Source: Paraspadella gotoi (lineage: Eukaryota; Chaetognatha). From it: DNA of 64,000 bases. This document shows positions 27,291 to 44,859 of this stretch, piece by piece. The notes beneath the pieces are model-generated. The model saw only the letters and a program-made list of their open reading frames with translations, had not been told where the DNA came from and did not search any database. Position 1 is the first letter of the stretch. Every line of letters starts with the position of its first letter. The stretch covers positions 23,910,002 to 23,974,001 of the forward strand of contig CM119264.1 of the NCBI GenBank assembly GCA_051294375.1, given 5' to 3'. Position numbers and translations under genes: made by a program.

Positions 27291-28189
27291 TTTTTTTTAC
27301 GATTGAGGGGGATGAGTTTATGAGGGTCGAAGTTGCGAGTCTAGTATATTCGTCGCTTCTCATTTGTGATTATAATCAACCCTTATTCCTTAAGCAGTCG
27401 GGAGAATTCGATAGACGAAGTGAAAAGATTATTTTCTTTCTTTATTCCTCTCACTGATTTAACGACTGTGATGCGTCGTGATTTCGTGACTTTTGAGAAA
27501 GATTTCGTGATTTGATCTTTGGCGTCGAATCTCTTTTTTTTGGACCAATTTCATATATTCGAAAATAATACAAAAAGTGAAAAACTAAATAAAAGTTAAT
27601 TGAAAATTACTTCAATAAAAATAACCCTTTTTTTTTTTGTAAATTCTCCGGCGGCCGATGCCGCTCCATGACAGCGCCGCACGACGACGCCGCCTTCCGC
27701 TGCATCGAATTATTGGACGGATTTCATTGACCAATCGCTGATCACCAACTATTTCAGAGAGAAATTTGCTTTTCAATATGTTTAACCAAAAACATAATCG
27801 GGACTAAGGCCCACATTGGCAATAACAATGTTTGTCTGACGCCTGTAACAATTTCCAGATGACACTTATCGGTTTTGGTCATAGATCATTGCTTACCAGA
27901 GTGACCGCAAAACCTTTACTTTTCAAAGAAGTAGCCTCTTGCTTTGTCTGTCTCTCGACCTCGGTCTTAGTCAACTTGGACCAAGAATCGAAAAGTCACG
28001 ATTCGAACTTCCGCGGCGGACAAAGAACTCGTTTTTTTTTCGATCGACAAAAAAAAAAAAAAAAATAAAAAAGAAATTGAGTTTCGACCCGAGAGAGAAT
28101 TTGGTCGCCTGGATTTTGTGTTCACGAGCAGGTTGTCAAGGTGCAAACGAGTCATCAATAACGCAGAAGAACGAGCAGACGGGTGGAGG

Positions 28190-28520
28190 AGCGAGAAGGA
28201 AGAAGAGAGAGAGGAGAGAGAGAAGAGAGAGAGAAGAGAGGAGAGAGAGAGAGGAGATGAGAAGAAGAGGAGAGACCCGAGAGAAGAGGAGAGGAGAGAG
28301 AAGATGAAACGGAATATAAGTTCCTCTTGATGGAGCAATTTAGTCCAAATGTTCAGTCTCGGTTTAAGGAAAGAGATGCGTTGAAAAGCGCGAAAGGGAA
28401 AAAAAACGACGACGATGAGAGAGACTCAGAGAGAGAAAGAGAGAGAGAGGGAGAGAGCAAGAGAGAATGAGAGAGAGAGAGTAGAGAGGAAGGAGAGAGA
28501 GAGAGAGAGAGAGACCAGGC
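28190..28520 (+). repeat. Compound (GA)n block
   Basis: GA runs with AGAAG, GACGAC and CAGAG breaks. Confidence 0.92.
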
Positions 28521-29173
28521 AAGCGATTCCAAATAAATGAGATCTTCCCCGCGAGACATAAAAATGGTTTCCTTCCTCGCAACATTCTCTGCTTCTTTCC
28601 TTCACATTCTAACTTCTTTCGATTCCTTTTCCTTTCATGTTCACACTTTCTCTCTCATCCCCTTTTTTCGTTCCCCTCTTTTCTTCTTGTTGTCTCTTTC
28701 TTCCTTTCTTTTATCCCCGTATCTAACTCTATCTTTTTTAATCTTACCTCTACCTTTGACCTTTTCTTCGCCTTCTTATATCGCTATTTTCTGCGCTTAT
28801 TTTCTCCATTTTATCCCTTTTATCTATTTTCTCTCTCTTAACCTATTTACTTTATGTGCAATCTAGATAAAATACCTTTTTCTGATATATACTCAAATAA
28901 CATTAGAAAAAAACTAAAACATATCCATGAATCGTATAGAAGAGAGTGTGGAGATAGTTCAAAAAGGAAAACGGGATCTATTAGATAAACACTGAATTTT
29001 AATAATATGTATAATGATGCTCCATTTGTAAATTTTGCTAATTTACTTTGTAATAATGTGTACATACAAATATATAGTCGCATCACGACCATGAGCAGCC
29101 ATTAACAATGGCATTGTTACTGGTTTTAAATTTTCACACTTTTGAGGCATATATATTAAATCAAATCAATCAA

Positions 29174-29236
29174 TTCTCTCTCTCTCTTCTCTTCTCTCTT
29201 TTTTTCTATCTCTCTCTTTTCTCTCTCTCTCTTTTT

Positions 29237-29296
<60 letters not shown>

Positions 29297-29321
29297 CTTT
29301 CTCTCTCTCTCTCTCTTCTCT

Positions 29322-29407
<86 letters not shown>
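29174..29407 (+). repeat. Compound (CT)n block
   Basis: CT runs with TTCT breaks, about 230 bp. Confidence 0.96.
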
Positions 29408-29409
<2 letters not shown>

Positions 29410-31680
29410 CCTTTTCACCCGCTAAACTCTTTCCCCTATCTTGCGATTGGGCGAATAGGCTTCTTCTATTTATATAAATCTTCCTTTTCTCGCCAGCGTT
29501 GCACTTTTCATAAAAACCTTCGCGCAATAAAACCGGAAGTCGTTGCGTCGAAGGCGTTTGGGGGCGTGGCGTCGTTTTGACGTCGGCGTCTAAGGCATGA
29601 CGGGGCGACGAGGTGACGGTGGGCGCGACGGAAACGGGCGAAAATCGAGCTAAACTGTAGATAGGAGAAGCAATTTTTTTTCCGTTTTTTTATTGAATTG
29701 GTCCAAACGATTTAATTATTTTAGTGCCAAAGGAGCTGGACGTCCCTGTATTTCGTAGGTATGTGATTTCTACAAGTACAAATAATGAAACATTTTTTAA
29801 GAAATAGGGACATAGTAATACTCGTCAAACAAGTTTTCATGTTTTTTTAACGAAATTTTCATGATATTTATCATTTTTGATATAGGATGTTATTCCAACA
29901 TTATGTAAAAGTTATAAAATCTAAAATAACTCTTCATATTTTTCTCTCTTTCACTTACTTCCTTTTTTTTTTCTCCTCTCTCTCTTTTCCTTCCCTCGCT
30001 TCTCGCATTACCCTCTCCCTTCTTCTTTCTCCCTTCTTCCTTTGTATCTCCTTTCTCATTCCCTTATTCCCTCAACGTCTCCCCCTATTTAGAATTCATT
30101 TCCTTGTTCCTTATTTTCTTTCTCCTCTCATTTCTGTCTTTCTCGTTTAACGTTTAAATCTTCCCACTTTTTTTCGCTTCCCCCTGGTTTTTCATTCTTT
30201 ACTCTTCTAATAATATTCCTTCCTTCCTCTCACCAATATCCAGGCTTCTTAGATTTTATTTCCTCACCTTTATCTCACCTTTTCTATATTTATATTTCTT
30301 TTTCATTTCTACTTTAAGTACTCCTTCGATTACCACTTTACAACTCCTCATCTCTGCCCCTCTTCCCATTCATTTACTCTTAACCCATCTCGCAAATCCT
30401 CTTCCACGACTTCCGCGTCCCCTTTCTCTTATCTTCCCCCCCTAACTCTCCCCCCCTCGCCCCCCTTCCACCCTCTCCCCCAACCTTCCATCGCCAAAGA
30501 GAATTTTTACGTAGGTAGTCACTTCGAATGTCGTTTTATCACGATGCGAGGCAACTGTTGCGCACGACCGACGAGCGACGACGACGACGACGTGACGACG
30601 ACGACGACGACGACGACGCGACCCTCGCAGCCTAAAACGACCGAAACGGTGAAAACTCCTTTGAAGAAACGGAAGTAAAAGCGAACAAATGATCGCGGGG
30701 TAGAAGAAGTGTGAGGAGACGGTGACGACGACGACGATGGGTACGATGCTGATTATATATAGACGATATTGTTAACCAAGTTGACCAGAAATTTAATTTA
30801 TATCGATTAAACGTAAGTTAAATGAATTAAAATAAATACGATAAATTAATAAATTATAAATTCCTCCTTCGCGCTTCATTCAAATTTTTTTTTTAAATCA
30901 AAAAATCACAACCTTTCTCTGATCACAGTTCGCTCATTCTTCTCCCATAAAATTCCATAAAAAGTGAATTCATCACGGAATCAACTCTCGCATTCAGATT
31001 TCACTCATTCACAAAAGACGAGTATTATTCACGAATCCAACTTTGAAGATCATTTCTTAGAAATTCTCTTTTCGACCGTGAAATATTTCATGAGGAATTT
31101 TGAACAAAGCTCAGCTTATTTTCATTCATCAATAAATGACTTCTAACAAGAACGATGTATAATATTATTTATAATTTATTTATTTATTTATTTTTAAATT
31201 TATTTATTTATTTATTTATTTATTTAATTATTAAGAAACTTAAATCAGAAACTTCGTGTTGTACGGATCCTCCCTCTATTTCCCGAAAATAACATAATCA
31301 TCCCTCTCCCCATTTTAAAATACAAATTGTTAAATAAGCCAGTTTCTTAAGCTTAATGCTTGAATAAATAAATAGTTAAAAGATATACTCCGTAACACAG
31401 TTGAACAAGTAAATTTTCAATTTTCATAATTACTACCCTATTTCTCTTATTCAATCACTTTATTTTTAATAATATTATTTGTTTTCTGTGACAAAGGCCG
31501 TGATGAAAAAGTTCGGGTTTCACCGGTTCCACGTTTTTTTTTTTTCAATCACACAAAAAAAGAGGAAAATCGTGAAGTGAAAAATGAAATTACTTCTTCG
31601 CAAATGAAATTCTTTTCATCGAATTGCGCAGCAGAATCGGTTCTCTTTACCGCATTTCAATTTTCCAAGATTTTTTTTCC

Positions 31681-31721
<41 letters not shown>

Positions 31722-32192
31722 TTATTCGATTTCAATTTTCTTTTCTCGAAACCGCAAACCGTTTTTTTTTTTAATTTTTTTTTTATTTATTTCACTCTGG
31801 TTAACTCACACTCGCTATCTTTTTTGCTTTCACTCACTCTCTCTCTCTTTCACTCTTTAAAACCCTCATTCACTCGCTTTTACTCTCACTCCCTCACTCC
31901 CACTCACACAGACGCACTTTTACTTTGTTTCATTCCTTCAAAAGCTCTCAAGTTTGTTTTTCTTTCTATCTTTCTTTTACTTTCAATCTCTTTCTTCTGT
32001 ATATTTCTTCCCTTTCTTTCACCTTTTCCTCTTCAGGACTGAGGAATTCATTTCCCTAAATTTTCGCGACTTAATTTCTAGGTTTTTTTTTCTTTCTTCT
32101 TTCAAATCAAATGTCGTCAAGTTTTTTCTTTGAAAACTAACGAGGGGTGAAAATAGGCTTGAGGTCTCGGGACGAGAGAGAGAGAGAGAGAT

Positions 32193-32228
<36 letters not shown>

Positions 32229-32632
32229 TTGGGTTGCAAGTTTAAAATTGTAAAGATTCAATGAACCTTGAAGCATGAGCCTTTTGTATTATACTTTTGA
32301 ATTTAGACTATTAGCGAAAATTAGCGGAAATTAGTACCTTTTTTATATATTTTAACATAAACTTGTGATGGTCAAGTTTGGATTAAGACGTAATGAAATT
32401 TGCAAGACAATAAAGCGACATAGAAAATTAAATCAATGCACGGGATCGTTGACTGAACCGGAGCTCTTTCAAGAAGACGCCGTTACAATGAAAGATGTTT
32501 CCTTTCGCGCCGTTTCGTTTGACGCCATTTTTTTTGGCGCTGTTTCCTCCTGACCAATTTGCTTCTTCCGTCCGATTATTTGGCGCCGAGTGATCAGGCG
32601 AGCCATGAGCAATGCTAAACATTCCTATATGC

Positions 32633-32667
<35 letters not shown>

Positions 32668-33594
32668 TCTCTCTTTCTCTTTGTTTCCTTTGTCTTTCCC
32701 TCTCCATCACTCTCTCTCTCAAATAATTCTCTTCTCTAAACCCAAAAATATGTTCGCCCCAAAAAAAATATATATTTGCAATTTTTTTTCCCACAAACTT
32801 GTTTCCTTTCTCTCTCGCTCTCCTTTCCTTTCCATTTGCAACGTGATAAGGAGTTTTGGGTCCCAAAGAGAACGAGGAGGAAGAGGAGGAGGAGGAGGAG
32901 GAGGAGGAGGAGGAGGCGTTAGAAGCTGCTTATCTACCTTGAAATGATGATTTACGACAATCTGCGTCGCTTTTTCCTTCTTTCCATCTTTCGGTTCCTT
33001 CCTTCCACTTTTTCCTATTTTTCTGACTCTTCTTTTTTTTTCTCTCTCTCATTTTTTTTGACCTCATCTCCTTGTCCCTCTTTCTCTCTTTTTCCACCTT
33101 TCCCTTTGATTTCCTCTCTTCTCTCTCTTTCTAGTATTTTTTCTCTTTCTGTCTTTCTCATTATCTTCTCTTTCTACATTCGAGTCTGAGTATTTCCTAA
33201 TCTTTTCTTCTTTACTCCATTTCTTCTACTTTACCATCCATCTATCCTTATTACTACATCTGTGAGGAAGATCAATCTCATTTTTTGGTTGAATCAAATG
33301 TTCATCCCTTACACATCCTTTCTTCTCCATTTCTCTTCTCTTCAGCTTCGCTTTCAATTCTATTTATTTTTTAACTCCCAATACTTTCGTAATTCTTCCC
33401 TCTCACCATCCCTTCCTTTTCTCCCCCTCTTTCTCTCCCACTTCCCCTCTATCTTCTCTCACTCATTGTTCTTCACTCCACTTCACTCCAGTTCACTCCA
33501 CTTTAACTCCCCTTTTTTCTCTCCCTCAACATTTATCCTTTTTTTTTCGTCTATCACCTTCTACATCACCGGCTCCTTTTCTTTATGTAAAAAA

Positions 33595-33598
<4 letters not shown>

Positions 33599-33629
<31 letters not shown>
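33599..33629. repeat. (TA)n microsatellite
   Basis: About 15 TA units. Confidence 0.95.
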
Positions 33630-33632
<3 letters not shown>

Positions 33633-35260
33633 CATTACAAATTTAAAAAAAAAAAGTCTTATTTCAATTTATGGGCCTAAAATAATTTTTCGGCTCTTCA
33701 ACATCCAAAGTTTTTAACCATCCCAATCTTGCACACCGTGCACAGTCATGGAAGTTCTTACAACAATTTACCCGCACCCTTAACGCTTAATAATTCTTAA
33801 CAAGCCCCACACCCTTTCCTTTACACCACTCCACCATAATTACCCTTTCCAACCCACCCATCTTTTCCCAAACCCAAATTCTTAATATTTAACTGTTCGC
33901 TACGTCTGTCTGCAGTCGCTACTATTTTCACCCCATGACTTATGGCCTCAGATGGTTAAACGCCGCGCCTCCGACCCCCCCCCCCCAAGAAAAAAAAATG
34001 GCGGAGAGATTTCTGCTTCCTCGGTTTATTGGAGATTTCGGTTTCCGGAGTCGAAAAGAGAAAAACAAAACAAAAAACGAAACGAAAAGAAAAGGAATTT
34101 TACAATTTACATACATAACAATCTGAAATAAACACGATTGTTTTGATATAGAAAATACACTGTTTTTAGGGCTGCCTTTCGCCGCAGCCCGTTGAGTGAT
34201 TTTTTTTTTGATGACGCAAAATAATACATTTAAAAGAGAATTTGAAAGTGAAAAGATAGGAATTCTTCCTATTTTTGAATAAAACATATTGTTAAATATT
34301 CTTAACAAAAAAACGAGATTTATTTTAGAGTTACCAGGTGTTCCGAACTTAATATCAAAATATCGTAATCAAAAAGCGTCGTTCATTTTGGAAGACTCAA
34401 TCTTAATTTCAAGTCGAACTAATTCTAATCATATAAAATATAAAATTCTCTGAAGTCATGACAATATCGTGACGATCTCACTAAAAGCTGTGCCTTCTTC
34501 CCGAACCTTCGTTTGGTCCCCAGCCCTCCGGGACCGCGGCCTCGCCGGCCCGGAAACTCGTAACACCGCAGCGGCTGCGGCAGCGGAGAGTCGACGCGGC
34601 GGCGACGACGATCCTGCCTGAAAAAACGCTGGGCCGTTTGAAGTCGACCTCGCGTCGCTTGGATTTGGTGCAATTGATGAAGAAGAAGATGAGACTCATG
34701 AGGAGGCTGACGAGGAAGAGGAAGGGAGTGAGGCACGCCAGGTCTGGAGAGGAACAGTGGATTATTGGGGGATTCAATATTTTTAATTTAATTATACGTA
34801 GTTGTCCACTGGTGCTCATTTGATTTTTTCCCCAGTTTTTTCCCCAGTTTTCCTCCGCCCTCTTTCCCTTTAATTAGTTACGATTAGTAACGATTAAGAG
34901 TAATTATTAGTAATAAGTAACGATTACGTTCGTTAATGCGATCGAAAAGACGACGATCGATGAAAAACGAAGTCGTTTTTGCGACGAAAACCGGGATGAA
35001 GTAGATCGTCAGGACGGCCGAGTACCTGCGAGACGTTATTAAGTTCTGATCATAGATGTCAAAAATTCTCATTTTAAAATTTGAATCGATAACTATTTTT
35101 TAGTAAAATTAGTCGACCCATTGCATTGCATACTACGGGTTAAATTGAGTTAATTTTTTTTTTAATTTGTCTTGCTTTTCTCACACTGTATGTAAACTCT
35201 AGAAGAAGTAGTAATACCCCAAAATCCTGGCCCTAAACCTTTACCCCTACTCCTCAGTCC

Positions 35261-39115
<3,855 letters not shown>

Positions 39116-39304
39116 TCTTAAAAGTCCAGCCTTTTAAAATATTTTACACGTTTCTATTTTAATTAGGTCGGTTTTCATTAAAGTTTTATTCCCGTTTTAT
39201 TTGCGTTTTACCCTCGCGATTCCGTTTCGACGAAACGAAGTTGATTTACTTTGTTGTTGTTTTTTTTTTTCCAAGTTCTAAAAAGCGGATTTCCGCTGAG
39301 TCGA

Positions 39305-39490
39305 CTTTTGTTTGCGCGACGCCGACGACGTCGATGATTTGTTACGGTATCGCGGCGCCGCCGCGACTGGGGTGGCGCGGCGTCGGGAGTCCGCTCCGGA
39401 GGCAGCGGCGTCCGCGGCTGAGAGCCGAATTAAATCGATCGCTGAGAGAATGAGTTTCCGTTTCGGTTGGGAATCGTCGAGAGAATTGGG
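39305..39490. promoter_or_regulatory. CpG-rich patch 190 bp upstream of the XKR-like gene start
   Basis: GCGACGCCGACGACGTCG, GCGGCGCCGCCGCG and similar runs in otherwise AT-rich DNA, placed upstream of the start codon at 39115. It could be the promoter or 5' UTR of that gene. A plus-strand frame (RGAAATGVARRRESAPEAAA) also crosses it, so a divergent transcript is possible. Confidence 0.35.
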
Positions 39491-40237
39491 AACAAAGAAT
39501 TAAACAACGGAAAAGGATAATAAATTTGGAAATGAACGAACGAATTTATGAATGAGCGTACGATTTTTAAAACGTATTTAAAATTCTTTTTACTTGGTAA
39601 ACATATTAAAGTTAAAACTACTATTTAAAAATCCAATTGTGAATTACACCTGCAGTTTGAAAAAAAAAGAAGCAAAAATACTGTATTAAAAATGCTCGCG
39701 GGCTTTGAGTTGACGTGATTGAGAAAGAAATCAACGCCCACGCCACCTACGCCGCCTTTCTTCGACTCCCACCTTCGGATTTGCGTCACGCTCCGTAAAC
39801 AAACGAACAACGAAATGTAACGAGCGAAGGGGGGAGGGAAGTGGAGTGGGGAAAGGGGAGGAGGAAGTGGGGAATAGGGAGGGGGAAGAGGGAAAGTGGA
39901 TCAAAGGAGGAAGGGGGAAGGGGGAAGAAACGGCATAGAAAGAGAAGAGATATGACGCACTTGAAAGTTGAGATGGAAACAAAGACACGGACCAAAAACC
40001 CGCGTTAATATGAACAACTTGTAGAGATAAGCCGGGCAGATGAGGTCGGGGTAAAATCAAAAGCTTTAATCTATATAAATAGTCGCAAAAATTGGGAATC
40101 ATATAGAGTATTATAAAATATAAACATTTTTATATATTATAAGAAGATATTAAAGAAATTTGTATAATTATATCGGTTGAAATATTAGTCAATGAAGATT
40201 GATCATTGAACAATTGACAAATAAATCTAATATACCA

Positions 40238-40315
40238 AAGCCTGTCCAAAGTCAGGGGCAAGATAGCTTATTTATTAAATGAATGGATAATTTTTATATT
40301 GGTTGTACCAATTTC
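40238..40315 (-). repeat. Dispersed module (family 3), copy
   Basis: Reverse strand TTGGTACAACCAATATAAAA, TTATCCATTCATTTAATAAA, AGCTATCTTGCCCC, GACTTTGGACAGGCTTTGG. Confidence 0.65.
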
Positions 40316-40574
40316 ATATATTAGTATAGATTTTTAGAATAGTATTATAAAATATCGGATTAGAAATAGAAGGTAAGACGGTCTTTGTAGACTTTGTAGA
40401 AGCGGCTGCACCGTACGTAGCAGCAGCGGCAGCTGAAAGTTTCGCTGCTGCAATGGCTCTCGCTTTCCGCTTAGAGAAAATACTTCCTGCAATTTGTTTT
40501 AAATTGCCCCTTACTGTAGATAATAGTGACTTTTTTGGCAACAGAAGTTTGCCCATAGTTGAAATTCTATTCAT
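40314..40574 (-). CDS. Possible small lysine/alanine-rich protein (86 residues)
   Basis: Frame starts MNRISTMGKLLLPKKSLL directly after a (GA)n leader on the minus strand and reads through SIFSKRKARAIAAAKLSAAA to a stop at 40314. The C-terminal end runs into the dispersed family-3 module. It has no signal peptide and no recognised family. Composition looks coding, but length and repeat-rich flanks leave it doubtful. Confidence 0.25.
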   Translation of the reverse strand: MNRISTMGKLLLPKKSLLSTVRGNLKQIAGSIFSKRKARAIAAAKLSAAAAATYGAAASTKSTKTVLPSISNPIFYNTILKIYTNI

Positions 40575-40576
40575 TT

Positions 40577-40620
40577 TCTCTCTCTCTTTCTCTTTCTCTT
40601 TCTCTCTCTCTCTCTCCTCT

Positions 40621-40671
<51 letters not shown>

Positions 40672-40682
40672 TCTCTCTCTCT
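40577..40682 (+). repeat. Compound (CT)n block
   Basis: CT runs with TTTCT and CTTCT breaks. Confidence 0.93.
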
Positions 40683-41116
40683 ATTCCTTTCCCTCATCTC
40701 CCCTCCCAGTCATTAACCGCTTCTTCCCCCCCTTCGTTTCGACGCAATTTTAGTTAAGAGCGAAAAAACTCTGAGATCCTCTTCTCGACCGCCACACAAA
40801 CGCTTTGTGTGTGGGGAGGGAGTTTTGGAAAGGGAGGGGGAAGGAAAGAAAAAGGAGAGAGAGGGAGGAAAAAAAGGGAGAAACTTTGGGGGTCGAGTGA
40901 AGAAAAAATAGAAAAGAAAAGAAAAAGACAGAAATGTAAGAAAAGGTAGGATAAAAAGGGAGGAAAAGAGAAGAAAGAAATAGAATAAAAAAAAGAAAAG
41001 GGAGAGAAAAAAAAGGGTAGAAGAGAGAAGAAGAGAAGGGAGGCGGCGAAGAGGACGGCCAAGGTTAAAAACCTTCGGGGACGGGTTAAGCACCGACGGC
41101 TCAAAAGGCTTCTTCA

Positions 41117-41155
41117 CGGTTGTTGTCGTCGTCGTCGTCGTCGTCGTCGTCGTCT
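41117..41155 (+). repeat. (GTC)n run
   Basis: GTCGTCGTC repeats; a similar run lies at 41491-41521. Confidence 0.93.
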
Positions 41156-41979
41156 CCGTAGTCTTTGTTATTGTCGATTCTTCAGATTCATCTTCTTTGT
41201 CATTCTTCTTCTCAACTCTTTTCATTATTTTAATTCTATAAATTTTATTTCCATCTCTATTTCAATTCTGATCGAACGCCAAAATCATGATTATTAATGG
41301 CATTGCCTTTACTTTTAATTAAATACATTTATGGCTTTTTCCGTTGGGTTTGATGTATTGTAATATTTTTTGTAAATTAATTTTAGTCATTGTCGTCATC
41401 GTCTTTTTATCTTCACTTTTTTTTCCGGTTTTGAAGAATAAGAAAAATTTCTTTTTTTTTTTCGGAAGAAGCTTCATTTTCTTCGTCGAAATGAAGTCGT
41501 CGTCGTCGTCGTCGTCGTCGTAGTCTCCATAGCAACGCTACTCATCGTCGAACCAAATCGTTATTACGTCGACAGCAATGATCATTTTTTCGTCATTTGA
41601 GCAAAAATCCTCGTTCTAGCGCCCTCAGCGAATAGCGTCAATCGAGCGCTTTGCGAATACATCTACGTTTCAGCCCCTCGGGCGAAAATTCGCAGTTGTA
41701 GAGAATCTCCCCCCCCCACAACGTTCCATCCCCCCTCCCCCTCCCTTCCCTCCCTCATCAGTCGATCACGGTGTGAATACTGAATATACCTTCAGTTTTT
41801 GCACCCAGGGTATATGATGCCGTAACTCCGTATCCGAATGCTTTTCGAGTATCTTTTTACAGAAAATGCCTTTTTCCTCCAAGTTTTGAGCAGTCATGGA
41901 ATTGTAGATTAGTAATAACTAATTTTAAACATGTAGTAGTTTTATAGTACTTCCCCTTTTTCTAATCCCAGATAACAAC

Positions 41980-41989
41980 NNNNNNNNNN
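41980..41989. other. Assembly gap (10 N) with duplicated edges
   Basis: The 45 bp before it (TATAGTACTTCCCCTTTTT ... GATAACAAC) is repeated directly after it at 41990-42031. Confidence 1.
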
Positions 41990-42918
41990 TAGTTTCATAG
42001 TACTTCCCCTTTTTTTGATCCCAGATAACAACTGTGGTTAGACACAGAAGTGGCGGGAAAATGAGACGCTGTTTGTAACGATTAAAATTTAAAGATAAAA
42101 AGGCGGCCATTTTCTATTCACGTGGCACAGTCACTCCCTCCCCCTCGCTTCGCGCCTCAACGACACCCCATGTCGTCCTTCGCCGTCACACCGTGCTCGG
42201 CCACAGCCGCACGTTTCTTTTGTTTTTCGGAATCGCGGATTTATTCGATTTTTCCATTTTTGGTTTCAAACGCGAAAACATTTCCCTTTTTAAATAAAAG
42301 AGCAAAAAAACAAAAAAAACAAAGATTTTCACAATCTTCGCTGAGGTCCTTTCTGTCGACGTGGATGAATATATAAAAAAAACCGGCAAAGGCAAACAAG
42401 TCATAGCTTTTTTGGTAAATTTAGTATATTGTATACATAATATGTATTATCGGGAAAAAAATTGAGAATAAAAAAATTAAAGCCAACAATAAAATATTAG
42501 GAAAAAAATAAAAAGTAAAAAGTAAAAAAGAAACAGAAAAAAGAAAAGAAATAAATATATATATCTTTGTAACCAAAAAAAATTATTTTTTCATTGTTGT
42601 ATTTTATTTTCTTAAAAAGCGGGAAAAAAAATTCGGTATAAGAGTCGCCGTGTCGCGAATTAACCAACAAAAAAGATCATTTCTGTGGAATAAAGCAAAT
42701 GTCTCGCGCGAAAGAAAAAAAAATCCCGGCTTTGGTGGTAATGGAGTGATTTGAAAAATCATTAGGAAACTCACTCTCGCTTTTACATATTTTTGTTTGT
42801 GTGAGGAAAAGAAAAAAAAATTGGGTTTTTTCCTTCGTGTTTTCTCGTTGGAAAAATGAAATGCACGTCTCAAAATGCGTCGAAGCGTGTGTACAGGGTG
42901 GGAGCGCGTGTGTGGGTT

Positions 42919-43010
<92 letters not shown>
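42919..43010 (+). repeat. (GA)n microsatellite
   Basis: GA run with one AGAAG break. Confidence 0.96.
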
Positions 43011-43012
<2 letters not shown>

Positions 43013-43477
43013 GCTGGTAGCTGTAGAACAAAAACTAAATGATAAGCAGAACAACAAATACAAAGAAACTTAAGACAGAGAAAAGAAAACTAAAAGAACG
43101 AAAGAAGGAAAGAAAAGGAAAAAAAGAGAGAGGAATTCCGAAGGAGCGAGAAGCAAATCTGGCTGCAAACGTGGGAGCCGAGTTATTAGGATAATCACTT
43201 GATGGCTTCATAAACGAAGAGATGAGATCGTTTGTGTCGGGAGGTCGCGATCGAACCAAAAAAGCAGTAATGACTTTAGGGCGTTTGATGCCTTCAATGA
43301 TGGGTCATCTCAGGGAAGAGGAAGAGGAAGAGGAGAAAGGGGGGGCGCTATGCACCTCAACGTGGTCTCCAAAGGTTTATTCAGGAGGTAAACGCAGTAG
43401 TGGCTCTAGGTTTTTCCTCAAATGCTTCAACCGTCCAAAAATCTAGCCCTTTTTTTTTTCTTTTTCGCTCTCGCTGT

Positions 43478-43562
43478 TACGGGAAGCGATCCCGTGACCC
43501 CTGGGTTCAGTAGGTTTGCCTCTGCGTCATTGAGGCGTGGTGCGGAACGAAAGTGAACGGGC
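43478..43562 (-). mobile_element. Possible tRNA-derived SINE fragment
   Basis: On the reverse strand a 5-bp stem ACGGG/CCCGT closes a 7-base loop (ATCGCTT), like a T-arm, preceded by TGACGCAGAGGCAAACC (A-box-like). No complete tRNA fold was found. Confidence 0.3.
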
Positions 43563-43923
43563 GGCGACTTTTAACCACAGCAATGAGTTTTTTCTTTAGT
43601 AAATTAGCAAATTAGAGATTTTTAAAAGGTTTCAGACTTAAACTGACTAAAATTACACCAATTCGACTTTGACAGTATTTCTCCCGGGTTCGAACTTCAG
43701 TGTGATTTTTGGACATAAACTAACAATTTCATCAAGTTTATTTCTGTTCTGAGACCCAACGTTTTTCCCCAAAAAATTGGTTCATAACGCCTCCAAAAGA
43801 ACGATAAAAGGCGAGTGAGAGCATAAATCTTGACGTCAGAATCGTGAAGAGTCAGTGAAGGCGATTTGTAAATAAAGGAAAGATAAAACGGCAATAAGAG
43901 AGAAAGAAATGAGCATGATCTGG

Positions 43924-44035
<112 letters not shown>

Positions 44036-44626
44036 CGAATGGGAAGGTCAGTCCGTGGGCAAGGCAAGGGGAACCACGGGTAAGTCATTAGCGCCGAAGT
44101 AACACGAGAGCGCGGGCGGGCAAAAAATAGACGACTGCCGATTATTGCCGAAAAATGCTAATGAGATGACGGACGATGGGATTTTTTTTTCTGTCCGAAT
44201 ATCAATCCCTTATTTTTTTTTCCTTTTCTTAATTTCTTTTCATTTTTTTTTCTTTTTACTTTTATTGCTTTTCCTTATCGAATTTGACAGCGATTGAGGA
44301 CGTGTTGCGCGAAATCGTCTCACTTGTACTCATCGTTGTACTCAAAATTGTCATTTTCACGCTCTCTCTCTCTCTCTCTCTCACTCTCTCAGACTCTCAG
44401 AATCTTACCCACCCCCTCACGTTCACTCAGAGGGACTCACAGGCTTGTCCTAACACTCTTTGACATTGTTAAGACTCTGTCTCCCTGCCTCTCTCCACTT
44501 ACTGTTTACCAATTGTTGTCTGTGGCGACTATTTACTTTCTATGACGGGAACATTTCGATTGAAGCTACGATTTTTGCTGATCTTGAAATGACGAAGTTC
44601 TTCGAGTGTGAGTGCTCAAAATCATG

Positions 44627-44629
<3 letters not shown>

Positions 44630-44682
<53 letters not shown>
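44630..44682 (+). repeat. (CT)n microsatellite
   Basis: Uninterrupted CT run. Confidence 0.97.
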
Positions 44683-44687
<5 letters not shown>

Positions 44688-44859
44688 CAGCAGCCCGAAT
44701 GCTCACCAACGATCCTTAGATGAGACGGGGTCCGCGAGGGTAATTCGCATCTCGAGCCGATGATGGCGTCATTACCACAAATCATTATCTCCACTTCGCT
44801 GCGATCAGTTTTGATGGATCCTCGACGAAGACGTGATCCATGGGTAAACAAGGACGAGA

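Larger units (their letters stand above)
27300..35220. other. Gene-poor repeat-rich stretch
   Basis: Alternating (GA)n/(CT)n, (ACG)n (30570-30620), poly-T (31687-31720), (AGG)n (32878-32915) and pyrimidine-rich low-complexity DNA. The GC-rich patch 34490-34760 is protein-like in two frames but cannot be assigned. Confidence 0.55.
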
